A stretch of 21,268 nt of DNA from Burkholderiales bacterium (lineage in GTDB: Bacteria > Pseudomonadota > Gammaproteobacteria > Burkholderiales > Usitatibacteraceae), in assembly GCA_014378085.1 (NCBI GenBank), contig JACMOJ010000386.1:1-21268 (forward strand), written 5' to 3'. The position numbers were made by a program, and so were the translations under genes. Each line of letters begins with the position of its first letter. Positions within the stretch are counted from its first letter, which is position 1. This document shows, one piece after another, positions 15,397 to 21,268 of the stretch. The notes beneath the pieces were generated by a model that saw only the letters and a list, made by a program, of their open reading frames with translations, did no database searches and was not told the origin of the DNA.

Positions 15397-16194
15397 CTAA
15401 CGCCTTTGCCCGTCGAACAGTAGCGGCATCACACGCGCAATCTCGCGCACCAGCAGCGCTTCAATTGCCGCAACTTTTTGTGCCGATGTCAGCGCCAACC
15501 AGGGATCATCACCACTCGGCGCGCGAGCCGCCGAAAACGGCTCTGAGGCGCTCACCACGCGTGTCTTCATGACCTTACGCGATGGCAATTCGATTAGCGC
15601 CATCTGGAAAAACACGAATGGTGAAATGTAGCCGCGCCCGGCATTCCCGGTAGCGGGGTCCTTGGTCACGGCCGCGCCATTTAAGAAAAAGCCGAGCCCT
15701 TCCATTCGTGCAGCCAAGCCGGACGCACCGGGAATTAATACGCGGGTGTCATCGCGATACTTCGTAATCAAAATCAGATGGGTCGCGCCCTGTTGCGCCA
15801 GCGCACTAACAATGGCATCGGGCATCGACATCACGCCATTTTGTTCATCAAACAGCTGCCGCTGTTTGGCGAACAACACCGGGCTACGCGTGTTTAAGGC
15901 CGCCATCTCTGCGCCCGGACGGATGCGACGTACCGAATCAATGGTCGCGCGTATGGCGATGTTGTCGAACACCGGATCTTCTAGTGGCACAGCGCGCCGA
16001 AAGTTTGACTCCTCCGTATCGCTGGTACGCAGCTGCGATGCAATGACGCTGAATTCATCGCCAATCAACGACAGCACCGCATAGACCGGCTGCGGGCCAG
16101 CCGCAGGAAGCTGCATGCCGCCCGGCACGGGATTCGTTGCAGCGAAGGCAGAGGTAGCGATCAGCAGCAGCAATATACGAGCAACGTTATTCAT
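15397..16194 (-). CDS. Secreted protein of unknown function
   Basis: This 265-residue protein has a Sec signal peptide (MNNVARILLLLIATSAFA), which decides the ATG at 16194; only a weak GGA lies upstream of it. The mature part has VYAVLSLIGDEFSVIASQL, a central HLILITKYRDDTRVLIPGASG segment, a Gly-rich turn with RGYISPFVFFQMALIELPSRKVM and a helical end (SAQKVAAIEALLVREIARVMP). The alternation looks like a Rossmann-like alpha/beta fold, but I find no catalytic motif and recognise no family. The nitroreductase gene lies upstream, with a 15-bp tandem repeat in the gap. Confidence 0.65.
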   Translation of the reverse strand: MNNVARILLLLIATSAFAATNPVPGGMQLPAAGPQPVYAVLSLIGDEFSVIASQLRTSDTEESNFRRAVPLEDPVFDNIAIRATIDSVRRIRPGAEMAALNTRSPVLFAKQRQLFDEQNGVMSMPDAIVSALAQQGATHLILITKYRDDTRVLIPGASGLAARMEGLGFFLNGAAVTKDPATGNAGRGYISPFVFFQMALIELPSRKVMKTRVVSASEPFSAARAPSGDDPWLALTSAQKVAAIEALLVREIARVMPLLFDGQRR

Positions 16195-16245
16195 GTCGGC
16201 ATATCCGGATTGATTGCAAGCCACGCATTATCCGCCAGAAGGCGT

Positions 16246-16305
16246 GCCGCGCCATCGAGTGCCGCACTATTGAGTGCCACACTACTGAGTGCCACACTAT
16301 TTACG
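16246..16305. repeat. Four tandem copies of a 15-bp unit over the nitroreductase stop codon
   Basis: The copies are at 16246 (GCCGCGCCATCGAGT), 16261 (GCCGCACTATTGAGT), 16276 (GCCACACTACTGAGT) and 16291 (GCCACACTATTTACG). Adjacent copies differ by two to five bases. The nitroreductase stop (TAG, 16297-16299 on the minus strand) lies inside the last copy; on the minus strand every unit contributes a stop-like TAG or TGG region after it. It forms the 3' end of that gene and the leader region of the next. Confidence 0.85.
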
Positions 16306-17028
16306 CGTGGGGATCGCCATGTCCGCGACTTCCGCCCGCCCCGGATTGAACGCATTCACCTTGTGGCCAGACGCGAAGCCGACCGAGATGCCGCAGATCA
16401 GGTTGTAGTCTTCCGGCACATCAAACGCGGCCCGCACCGGCCCCGCCCAAGTGGCCAGCGCGCCTTGCGCGCAGGTGGCCAAGCCGCGTGCCTCGGCAGA
16501 GAGCATGAAGGTCTGCAGGAAAATACCGGCGTCGAGCACCGAGTACTCACGCAACCCTTTGTGCACAAAAACGAAGATCACCGTCGGCGCACCAAAAAAT
16601 GTAAAGTTGCGGCGCATTTGCGCATTGCGCGCTGCGCGGTCGTCACGATCAATGCCCAGCAATTTGTATAGCCCAAAACCAGTGGCGCGACGACGGGCCA
16701 CCAAGTCTTCAGGATACGCAAAATCCACCTTCACATCGCCGTCTGGAAGCCCTTGGCGCGTGATAAACGCTTTCAATTTTCCGAATACCCCACCGGCAAT
16801 TGCTTTCATGCCAGCATCGAAGCGCGTGGTGAGTTCTGCGGCGAGCTTGTCGCGCACTGGCCCGCTCGCGATGGCAATCCGATAGGGTTGCGTATTTGAC
16901 CAGCTCGGCGACCAGTTGGCGTCTTCGAGCACCGCGTACAAAACCTCATTGGGAATTAGTGTCGGCAGGAAGTCGCGGACGCTACGGCGCTGGCGGATAA
17001 GTGCTGCGAACTGTGTGGCGATGGTCAT
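16297..17028 (-). CDS. Nitroreductase-family FMN oxidoreductase
   Basis: This 243-residue protein reduces nitro compounds, quinones or similar acceptors using FMN and NAD(P)H, judged by family. RRSVRDF (14-20) gives the phosphate-binding Arg/Ser; SPSWSNTQPYR (40-50) and the late CGISVGFASGHKVNAFNPGR are typical flavin-site segments. The ATG at 17028 fits the usual N-terminus (IATQFAALIRQRRS). A longer open frame upstream reads through an unnatural Pro-rich translation of the G-rich tract and is rejected. No SD is visible. It is a single-domain protein, expected to be a cytoplasmic dimer. Tandem repeats lie on its stop codon and a G-quadruplex-prone tract lies upstream. Confidence 0.9.
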   Translation of the reverse strand: MTIATQFAALIRQRRSVRDFLPTLIPNEVLYAVLEDANWSPSWSNTQPYRIAIASGPVRDKLAAELTTRFDAGMKAIAGGVFGKLKAFITRQGLPDGDVKVDFAYPEDLVARRRATGFGLYKLLGIDRDDRAARNAQMRRNFTFFGAPTVIFVFVHKGLREYSVLDAGIFLQTFMLSAEARGLATCAQGALATWAGPVRAAFDVPEDYNLICGISVGFASGHKVNAFNPGRAEVADMAIPTRK

Positions 17029-17066
17029 GAATGTATAGGTGGATTGCGTGTGGCGAGAAAGGTGGA

Positions 17067-17089
17067 GGGGGAGGGGGAAGGGGGAGGGG
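17067..17089 (+). other. Putative G-quadruplex tract
   Basis: Four G-runs of 5, 5, 5 and 4 bases are separated by loops of 1, 2 and 1 bases on the plus strand. That geometry is strongly quadruplex-prone. It lies 39-61 bp upstream of the nitroreductase start and just past the stop of the preceding Cys-rich gene. The plus strand is the template for both genes, so a quadruplex could impede RNA polymerase or replication; the transcript would be C-rich. Confidence 0.75.
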
Positions 17090-17101
17090 AGATCGTAGGA
17101 T

Positions 17102-17407
17102 TTAGCGCTGAACGCATCGCCACGGCTCGGTAGTCTTTCGCCGTGAACACTTTTGTGTTCGCCCGCAGTCGCTGTCGGTGGCACATGAGTCGCCTGGATT
17201 TATGATCGGATTGTCAGACTTTCGCAGACACCGTTTTATCTTAAAGTCAGTTCCATACAACGTACAAATATGTCCAGTCGGACATGACGAGTCGTAAATA
17301 CATGTTCTACGCTGCGGTTCGGCTGCGGCATCAGCATCCATCATCGGAAGAGAAAGGTGAAGAGAAAGGACTAATGCGCCGACAGCCGCCAAAACTGCTG
17401 TATGCAT
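17102..17407 (-). CDS. Secreted protein with two tandem cysteine modules
   Basis: This 101-residue protein has an excellent SD (GGAGG) before the ATG at 17407 and a signal peptide covering about 1-27. The mature part holds two copies of a Cys module: C36-x5-C42-x5-C48-x11-C60 and C75-x5-C81-x5-C87-x10-C98. Both open with a C-x2-D-x2-C pattern (CIYDSSC, CATDSDC), linked by NPIINPGDS. Eight Cys allow four disulfides. The 'CxxDxxCxxGxxC' spacing recalls Dickkopf-like or EGF-like extracellular modules found in secreted bacterial proteins, usually of unknown role. A small exported factor or surface protein is likely. It may be co-transcribed with the DUF6159 gene upstream. Confidence 0.8.
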   Translation of the reverse strand: MHTAVLAAVGALVLSLHLSLPMMDADAAAEPQRRTCIYDSSCPTGHICTLYGTDFKIKRCLRKSDNPIINPGDSCATDSDCGRTQKCSRRKTTEPWRCVQR

Positions 17408-17438
17408 GTCTACCTCCTTCTCTAAAAAGAGGTTAGTT

Positions 17439-17492
17439 GACGGCCATCTTCAGGCAAAACGTGCTGAAAACGCCCGCCTTTATTGGTGTTTT
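17439..17492. repeat. Copy B of a 54-bp dispersed intergenic repeat
   Basis: This gap-free match to 15321-15374 lies between the Cys-rich gene and the DUF6159 gene. It can fold with TTCAG and CTGAA as an inner stem. Read as codons, the two copies give similar peptides (DGHL-A-K-AEN-R), with several differences at third positions, so it could also be a decayed coding remnant. Confidence 0.6.
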
Positions 17493-17512
17493 ATCTAATG
17501 TTTACCAGAACC

Positions 17513-18361
17513 CTATCGAGCCGCTGTGAACGCATCGGCCAGCGCAGTGGAATCAAAACCATTGGTCTGTTGGTGGCCATCTGCGTAACGATACAGGGCC
17601 GCCGCATAAATTGCCGAAAGCGCGGTTTGCACCAACGCGGTCAACACAAACAAAATCACCACCGTCACGACGGCCGCCGCAAATACGACCGCACTCTTGA
17701 CCATCAACGCCAGCACGATGATGGCGGCCGCCACCATCATCAGCAGAAAGTGGATGATGCCAAACACCGCGCCGATCCCGACTTGGCCGATTGCGTTTTC
17801 ACCCCAGGTTTTTTTCAGCAGCATGGCACTTTCCTTTACCGCCTCAACCGGCCCGACATCACGCGCGACCAGCACGGGCACCACGAGGAAGGTGGCTAAT
17901 GTCCAGCCCATGCCGATCAACCCCACGACAAACTTCGCGATACGGCCGGAGCGGCGTTGCATCGTGCGCAGCAATAAGCCAACGGTGGCGGCGATGGCGG
18001 CATAACCAAGAATATTTTTCCACTTCGACATCGCGATTGATATGCCATCCCCGAGTGTGGGGTTGCCACCATCGAGACGAATCATCGCGGCACCGACCAG
18101 CGCGGCGTTAAAAAAGAAAATGACAAAGTACTGCGTAAGATAAAACAAGAATCCCACCACGTAGAGACCGACGCCGCCGACATGGCCGCGCGATAGGCCG
18201 TCGAGCGCGGCAAAACCAAACAACGGCAACGCAAAACACAGCAGCACGATAAAAGCGGCGATCGATGAAATCAACGGGAAAAGCAGCAGCTCTTTATCTT
18301 GCATGAGCACCGCCCCACTCGCTTTGACGAGCTGCCAGCTGCGGGAGAAACGTTCAAACAT
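17513..18361 (-). CDS. DUF6159 family integral membrane protein
   Basis: This 282-residue protein begins MFERFSRSWQLVKAS and QDKELLLFPLIS, the characteristic start of DUF6159 proteins. Roughly six hydrophobic segments follow (about 26-55, 63-94, 115-132, 144-165, 194-220 and 223-254). Loops carry Lys/Arg-rich stretches (RTMQRRSGR, 132-140) and a conserved VEAVKESAMLLKKTWGENA (172-190). The C-terminal tail is hydrophilic. The role is unknown; members are found widely in bacteria as inner-membrane proteins. GAGG lies about 6 nt before the ATG at 18361. Confidence 0.85.
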   Translation of the reverse strand: MFERFSRSWQLVKASGAVLMQDKELLLFPLISSIAAFIVLLCFALPLFGFAALDGLSRGHVGGVGLYVVGFLFYLTQYFVIFFFNAALVGAAMIRLDGGNPTLGDGISIAMSKWKNILGYAAIAATVGLLLRTMQRRSGRIAKFVVGLIGMGWTLATFLVVPVLVARDVGPVEAVKESAMLLKKTWGENAIGQVGIGAVFGIIHFLLMMVAAAIIVLALMVKSAVVFAAAVVTVVILFVLTALVQTALSAIYAAALYRYADGHQQTNGFDSTALADAFTAAR

Positions 18362-18481
18362 AAGCGCCTCGCGATGTGAGTAAGCTAATGACGTGAGAAT
18401 AAACCAAGTTTCTCATCGTCCCGTTTAAGGTCGCCTAGATTGTTGAGTTGTTAGATTCCAGGATTAGCAGCTTGATTTGCC

Positions 18482-20194
18482 CTACCGCCCGCGCCGGAAC
18501 ACCATGCGCCGCGCCAGCATGCAGCTTAACTCTAACGCGTCTTCAGCCGCGTCGTAGCGTACCAATACACGCCCGGGCGGCGATTCGTCAACGCCGCGAG
18601 ATAGATCAAACCAAGCAATCTCATCGTTAACCACCGTTAACGAATAACGCACGCCCTCACCAAACATTCCGGTGAACGCGAGCTCGACGATATTGCCGGC
18701 GTTTGCGTTGCTGGCGCGTGCGGTGCCAGCGTTGGCCGTGCCGGCGTTTGCGTTGCTGACAAACACCTCCACGCGGCTTTTGATCGGGCGACATTCGAAC
18801 CGACCACCCGACCTAAACGGCCCGCTGGCGGGCCGCATCGGTTTAACTGACTGCATGACGGTATGGACGTTCTCTTCACGCATGGTCAGCCTAAGCTGTG
18901 ATGGCAAATCAAAACTAAGCTGCAGATGGCCATCATCTGTCGCCATTACGTTGTGTTCGCCGTCACCGCGCGCGACCACCGCTGACAATGCCGACCAGTC
19001 CAGATGAGAAAACACCTCAGCGACGCCGTTGCGCTCACGTAATTGGATCAGCAATCCTTGCTCTCGCGAGACGTAGGTGCCGGCGGCTAATCGTGGCAAC
19101 TTGGCACCGACGGCCTTCGCCTGGCCCTGCCAAATCGGCGCAATCTTAAGCGCGGCCAGGATTTCATTGGCGACCCCACGCACGAGCTTGCCGCGTGGTG
19201 AATTGGTGCGGTTCATGAACACCGCGATGGACGTATCCTCATTCACAAAGTGCATAAGTGTGGAGCGCCAGCCACGTAACGCACCGGCATGCGCCAGCAT
19301 GTCGCGCTTGCTTTTGCGCAAATGATTGCCTGCATGGCTAATGGCGTGGTTGATACCAGAGGCGTAGATCGCCGCATTGCCGTCGTTAAACGGCGCTGCA
19401 CGTGTGATCGCCGCCACCCACGGCAAGCCTGCGGCTTGCGGGTCGCGCAAACACGCCGCCCACTTGAGCAAATCCTCAATGGTGCTCACGATACCCGCGG
19501 ATGCGCCCCAATGAATGCGGTTCTCTTCCTCTTCCCACGCGCCATTGATGTACCGATAACCGCGCGCATCCCCCGCAACGGGCACCGATGTATCCACCGC
19601 CAATGCCGAATCATGCATGCCGAGAGGGTTGAAGATGTGTATTTCAAGCAGCGTTGCAACACGTTGGCGCGTCACGCGTGCCAACACTTCACCCAAAATT
19701 TCAAAATTGCCATTGCAATAAAGATTTTGGCTACCCGGGGTCCACATACTCGCCGGCGCATGTTTCATGGCGGTCACACCATTATCGAGTGTGAAGCGTT
19801 GCTCGGCGCGCGCGCCCATCATCATCGCCATTACCCACTGGTCGCGAATGCCGGATTTGTTTTGCATCAGGTGCAAGATAGTGAGGCCCGGATCAAGCGC
19901 ACGCGTCCAAGGCACATAGCGGCTCGGATGCGCGGATAAATCGATACGACCTGCGGCCACCTCACGCATCACCAATGCGCAACTAAATTGTTTGCTAATC
20001 GAGCAGATGCGAAACGGCGTGCGGGTACTAAAGACTTGCTGGCTTTGGAGATTCGCTAAGCCGCGTGCACCACCCCACACCATACGGCCACCCTGCGCGA
20101 TACCGACGGCAATGCCGGGTTCGTTTTCACTTCCACCGACAGCGCGGGCGAGTGAGGATTCGATTTGGTGGATAGTTTTGGTGGGGAGGGGCAT
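18482..20194 (-). CDS. dap: D-aminopeptidase-type serine hydrolase (beta-lactamase fold plus two barrels)
   Basis: This 570-residue protein resembles the penicillin-recognising D-aminopeptidase family, which releases N-terminal D-Ala and other D-residues from peptides. The penicillin-binding domain (about 1-340) has S65-I-S-K68, Y159-C-N161 and H302-A-G304. These lie near the positions of the known enzyme's SxxK, YxN and HxG motifs (Ser62, Tyr153, His287, as I recall). The HxG form instead of KTG is a hallmark of that family. Two C-terminal beta-barrel domains follow (about 350-460 and 470-570), giving the three-domain length. There is no signal peptide, in keeping with a cytoplasmic enzyme. 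A low-complexity NANAG/TARA insert (480-501) lies in the last domain. The ATG at 20194 has no clear SD. An esterase or D-stereospecific peptidase is the alternative. Confidence 0.85.
   Translation of the reverse strand: MPLPTKTIHQIESSLARAVGGSENEPGIAVGIAQGGRMVWGGARGLANLQSQQVFSTRTPFRICSISKQFSCALVMREVAAGRIDLSAHPSRYVPWTRALDPGLTILHLMQNKSGIRDQWVMAMMMGARAEQRFTLDNGVTAMKHAPASMWTPGSQNLYCNGNFEILGEVLARVTRQRVATLLEIHIFNPLGMHDSALAVDTSVPVAGDARGYRYINGAWEEEENRIHWGASAGIVSTIEDLLKWAACLRDPQAAGLPWVAAITRAAPFNDGNAAIYASGINHAISHAGNHLRKSKRDMLAHAGALRGWRSTLMHFVNEDTSIAVFMNRTNSPRGKLVRGVANEILAALKIAPIWQGQAKAVGAKLPRLAAGTYVSREQGLLIQLRERNGVAEVFSHLDWSALSAVVARGDGEHNVMATDDGHLQLSFDLPSQLRLTMREENVHTVMQSVKPMRPASGPFRSGGRFECRPIKSRVEVFVSNANAGTANAGTARASNANAGNIVELAFTGMFGEGVRYSLTVVNDEIAWFDLSRGVDESPPGRVLVRYDAAEDALELSCMLARRMVFRRGR
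18695..18758. repeat. Imperfect direct repeats inside the D-aminopeptidase gene
   Basis: A 19-bp sequence (GCCGGCGTTTGCGTTGCTG) occurs at 18695-18713 and again at 18740-18758. Between them lies a degenerate copy (GCCAGCGTTGGCC). On the minus strand they encode NANAG, NAG and NANAG, a Ser/Asn/Ala/Gly run that is probably a surface loop grown by duplication. Confidence 0.8.
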
Positions 20195-20285
20195 GGCGGG
20201 GCAATGGAAAACTACACAAACATCGGTGGGCTAACTCGCCCATTGGCGGGCGGTTTGGCGCACAACTGCTTGGAGATAGACGTGG

Positions 20286-20299
20286 ATACTAGCGTTTTG
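20286..20299. repeat. Partial match to the end of the dispersed repeat
   Basis: ATACTAGCGTTTTG is identical to 15362-15375, at the end of copy A. It lies in the gap between the D-aminopeptidase and lipoprotein genes. Only this short end is shared, so it may be a remnant or a chance match. Confidence 0.35.
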
Positions 20300-20341
20300 T
20301 GAAATCAACGCAGGCCCCAGCAGTTATTTCGGTGCAGAACG

Positions 20342-20764
20342 TTACGGCACGCGCTTTGCCGTCCAAGGCACCAACAGGTTGCGATGTTTCGCGGTGCTCG
20401 TGCCGACCAACGTGTCGCCCTCCAATGTGGCCGCGTGCGTGTATTCGCCGAGTCCATCGCTGGTAATGAAGGTCACGACCACTTTGCCCCAAGCGGTGTT
20501 GATGCGCGACCACGTGATGTCCGAACCATAAAACTTGCCGGTGATGGTGCGCCCGTCTGTATCAACAGACGCCACCACAAACGGTTGGGTGTAAGGGGAA
20601 TCGGCGGGACTTCCGCGCAGATCAACAACCCACCCACCGCTGAGGCTTTTCATCGCAGCGGCGGCGTTCCACGTCGTGTCCACACTCGTAGGCGCGCGGT
20701 GTGCACATGCCGCGCAGAGCGCGATCAAAAGGAGGCCAATTGAAATACGAATGGAGGCGTGCAT
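20342..20764 (-). CDS. Lipoprotein of unknown function
   Basis: This 140-residue protein has a lipoprotein signal (MHASIRISIGLLLIALCAAC) with lipobox CAAC (Cys20). The mature part of about 120 residues has SGGWVVDLRGSPADSP, VASVDTDGRTITGKFYGSDITW, VVVTFITSDGLGEYTHAATLEGDTLVGTSTA and a final VPWTAKRV. This alternation of strands and turns, ending in 'GDTLxGTS', is typical of small eight-stranded barrels related to lipocalin-like or protease-inhibitor proteins in bacteria. I do not assign a family. The SD is weak (AAAG before the ATG at 20764). The downstream D-aminopeptidase gene has the same orientation, with a 147-bp gap. Confidence 0.72.
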   Translation of the reverse strand: MHASIRISIGLLLIALCAACAHRAPTSVDTTWNAAAAMKSLSGGWVVDLRGSPADSPYTQPFVVASVDTDGRTITGKFYGSDITWSRINTAWGKVVVTFITSDGLGEYTHAATLEGDTLVGTSTAKHRNLLVPWTAKRVP

Positions 20765-20835
20765 CTTTTCTTTAATGAGGGTGACTGGGAAGATTTGTCT
20801 GCACTCAAAGGTGAGACATATCGAGCCTGCGCCCT

Positions 20836-21268
20836 TTAGTTGAATGCAACTCTCAGCTTCGCAACGAGAGATAGATTTTGCGTACTCCGTTCGTAGTCAG
20901 GATCGAGAGCAATTGCCAATTTGAGACGAGCTTCAGCTCCATCAAGCAGGTGCATTTTTTCAGTTAGGGTGACTGCATCTATAGCTCGATTGAGATCGAT
21001 CCAGCCGATATTATTCAGGGCGTCGACGTTAAAAGGCTCGATAGCAAGAGTCCGTTCAAAATTCGGATATGCCTCCAAAAAGAGGCCGTTCTTCGCTTCC
21101 TTGGAATTTTGAAGAAGTGCTTTGTCTGTTAGTGCCCACCCAAGGTTATTCCACGCAGCGGCGAAAAGCGGCTCACGATCCACTTCCTTCTTGTAGAACG
21201 ACATCGCCTCTTCAAGCAGCGGAGCGCGTTCCAATGCAGTTCTGGTCTGAGCATACTTTTGGATAAAG
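20836..21268 (-). CDS. Tetratricopeptide-repeat protein, C-terminal part (5' partial)
   Basis: The frame is open to the right edge of the window, so at least 144 residues belong to a longer protein beginning outside; the TTG at 21234 is not its start. At least two TPR-like units are visible: AAAWNNLGWALTDKAL followed by EAYPNFERTLAIEPF, and VDALNNIGWIDLNRAI followed by AEARLKLAIALDPDY. Both have the W/A-x-x-LG/Y-A-x-x-P spacing. TPR arrays mediate protein-protein contact. The missing N-terminus could hold more repeats, a signal peptide or another domain, so the role is open. Confidence 0.8.
   Translation of the reverse strand, partial: FIQKYAQTRTALERAPLLEEAMSFYKKEVDREPLFAAAWNNLGWALTDKALLQNSKEAKNGLFLEAYPNFERTLAIEPFNVDALNNIGWIDLNRAIDAVTLTEKMHLLDGAEARLKLAIALDPDYERSTQNLSLVAKLRVAFN

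Noticed and set aside
17029..17184. 52-residue N-terminal extension of the nitroreductase
   Set aside because: It would translate the G-rich tract as a Pro/Leu run and overlap the Cys-rich gene; the family's normal N-terminus is at 17028.
19289..19939. 216-codon open frame on the plus strand
   Set aside because: It is antisense to the D-aminopeptidase gene, which has intact catalytic motifs; the composition is typical of a GC-rich shadow.
20232..20300. Integron attC-like site (CTAAC, CGCCC...GGCGGG)
   Set aside because: No matching core site pair, no integrase, and the genes around it are not a cassette array.

Overview
This is a moderately GC-rich chromosomal window, most likely from a pseudomonadote (gamma- or betaproteobacterium). 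The clues are a RIO1-type kinase closely resembling the Pseudomonas PA4780 type, a bacterial malonyl-CoA decarboxylase, a CspA-type cold-shock protein, several Sec-dependent lipoproteins with clear lipoboxes, and SD-led genes. The genus cannot be fixed from the sequence. I see no phage, insertion sequence, CRISPR array, tRNA or rRNA. It reads as ordinary chromosome with mixed gene orientation and many one- or two-gene transcription units.

Layout. 1-84 is the tail of a + strand gene, probably a membrane transporter. 226-777 (-) is a GNAT acetyltransferase. 844-3143 (+) is a D-aminoacylase-like lipoprotein followed after 2 nt by a GST-like protein. 3225-3554 (+) is a small Ala/Pro-rich protein whose stop codon lies in a 10-bp tandem repeat. 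3663-4451 (-) and 4547-5482 (+) are divergent genes for a LolA-fold-like periplasmic protein and a DUF1838 protein. A strong bidirectional terminator (5511-5544) separates the latter from a creatininase-family hydrolase (5544-6263, -). 6538-7857 (+) is malonyl-CoA decarboxylase. 8110-8313 (+) is a cold-shock protein followed by an array of five to six 33-bp terminator-like hairpin repeats. 8652-9106 (+) is a DUF1203 gene that appears frameshifted. 9124-9975 (-) is a RIO kinase. 10048-12824 (-) holds a Cys-rich secreted protein, an alpha/beta hydrolase, a small lipoprotein and a secreted alpha/beta hydrolase. 12981-15295 (+) is an M20 peptidase overlapping an M19 dipeptidase by ATGA. 15397-18361 (-) holds a secreted unknown, a nitroreductase, a secreted double-module Cys-rich protein and a DUF6159 membrane protein. 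18482-20194 (-) is a D-aminopeptidase-type serine hydrolase, 20342-20764 (-) a lipoprotein, and 20836 to the window end (-) a partial TPR protein.

Functional theme. The D-aminoacylase, M20 peptidase, M19 dipeptidase and D-aminopeptidase homologues could together cleave N-acyl-D-amino acids and D-residue-containing peptides, such as peptidoglycan or nonribosomal-peptide debris. Only M20-M19 is clearly an operon, so the theme is an inference.

The most unusual structure is repetitive rather than coding. Three unrelated tandem arrays (10, 33-35 and 15 bp periods) sit on or just after stop codons. The terminator-like array behind the cold-shock gene is the most striking, because CspA-family proteins are known to act as transcription antiterminators.
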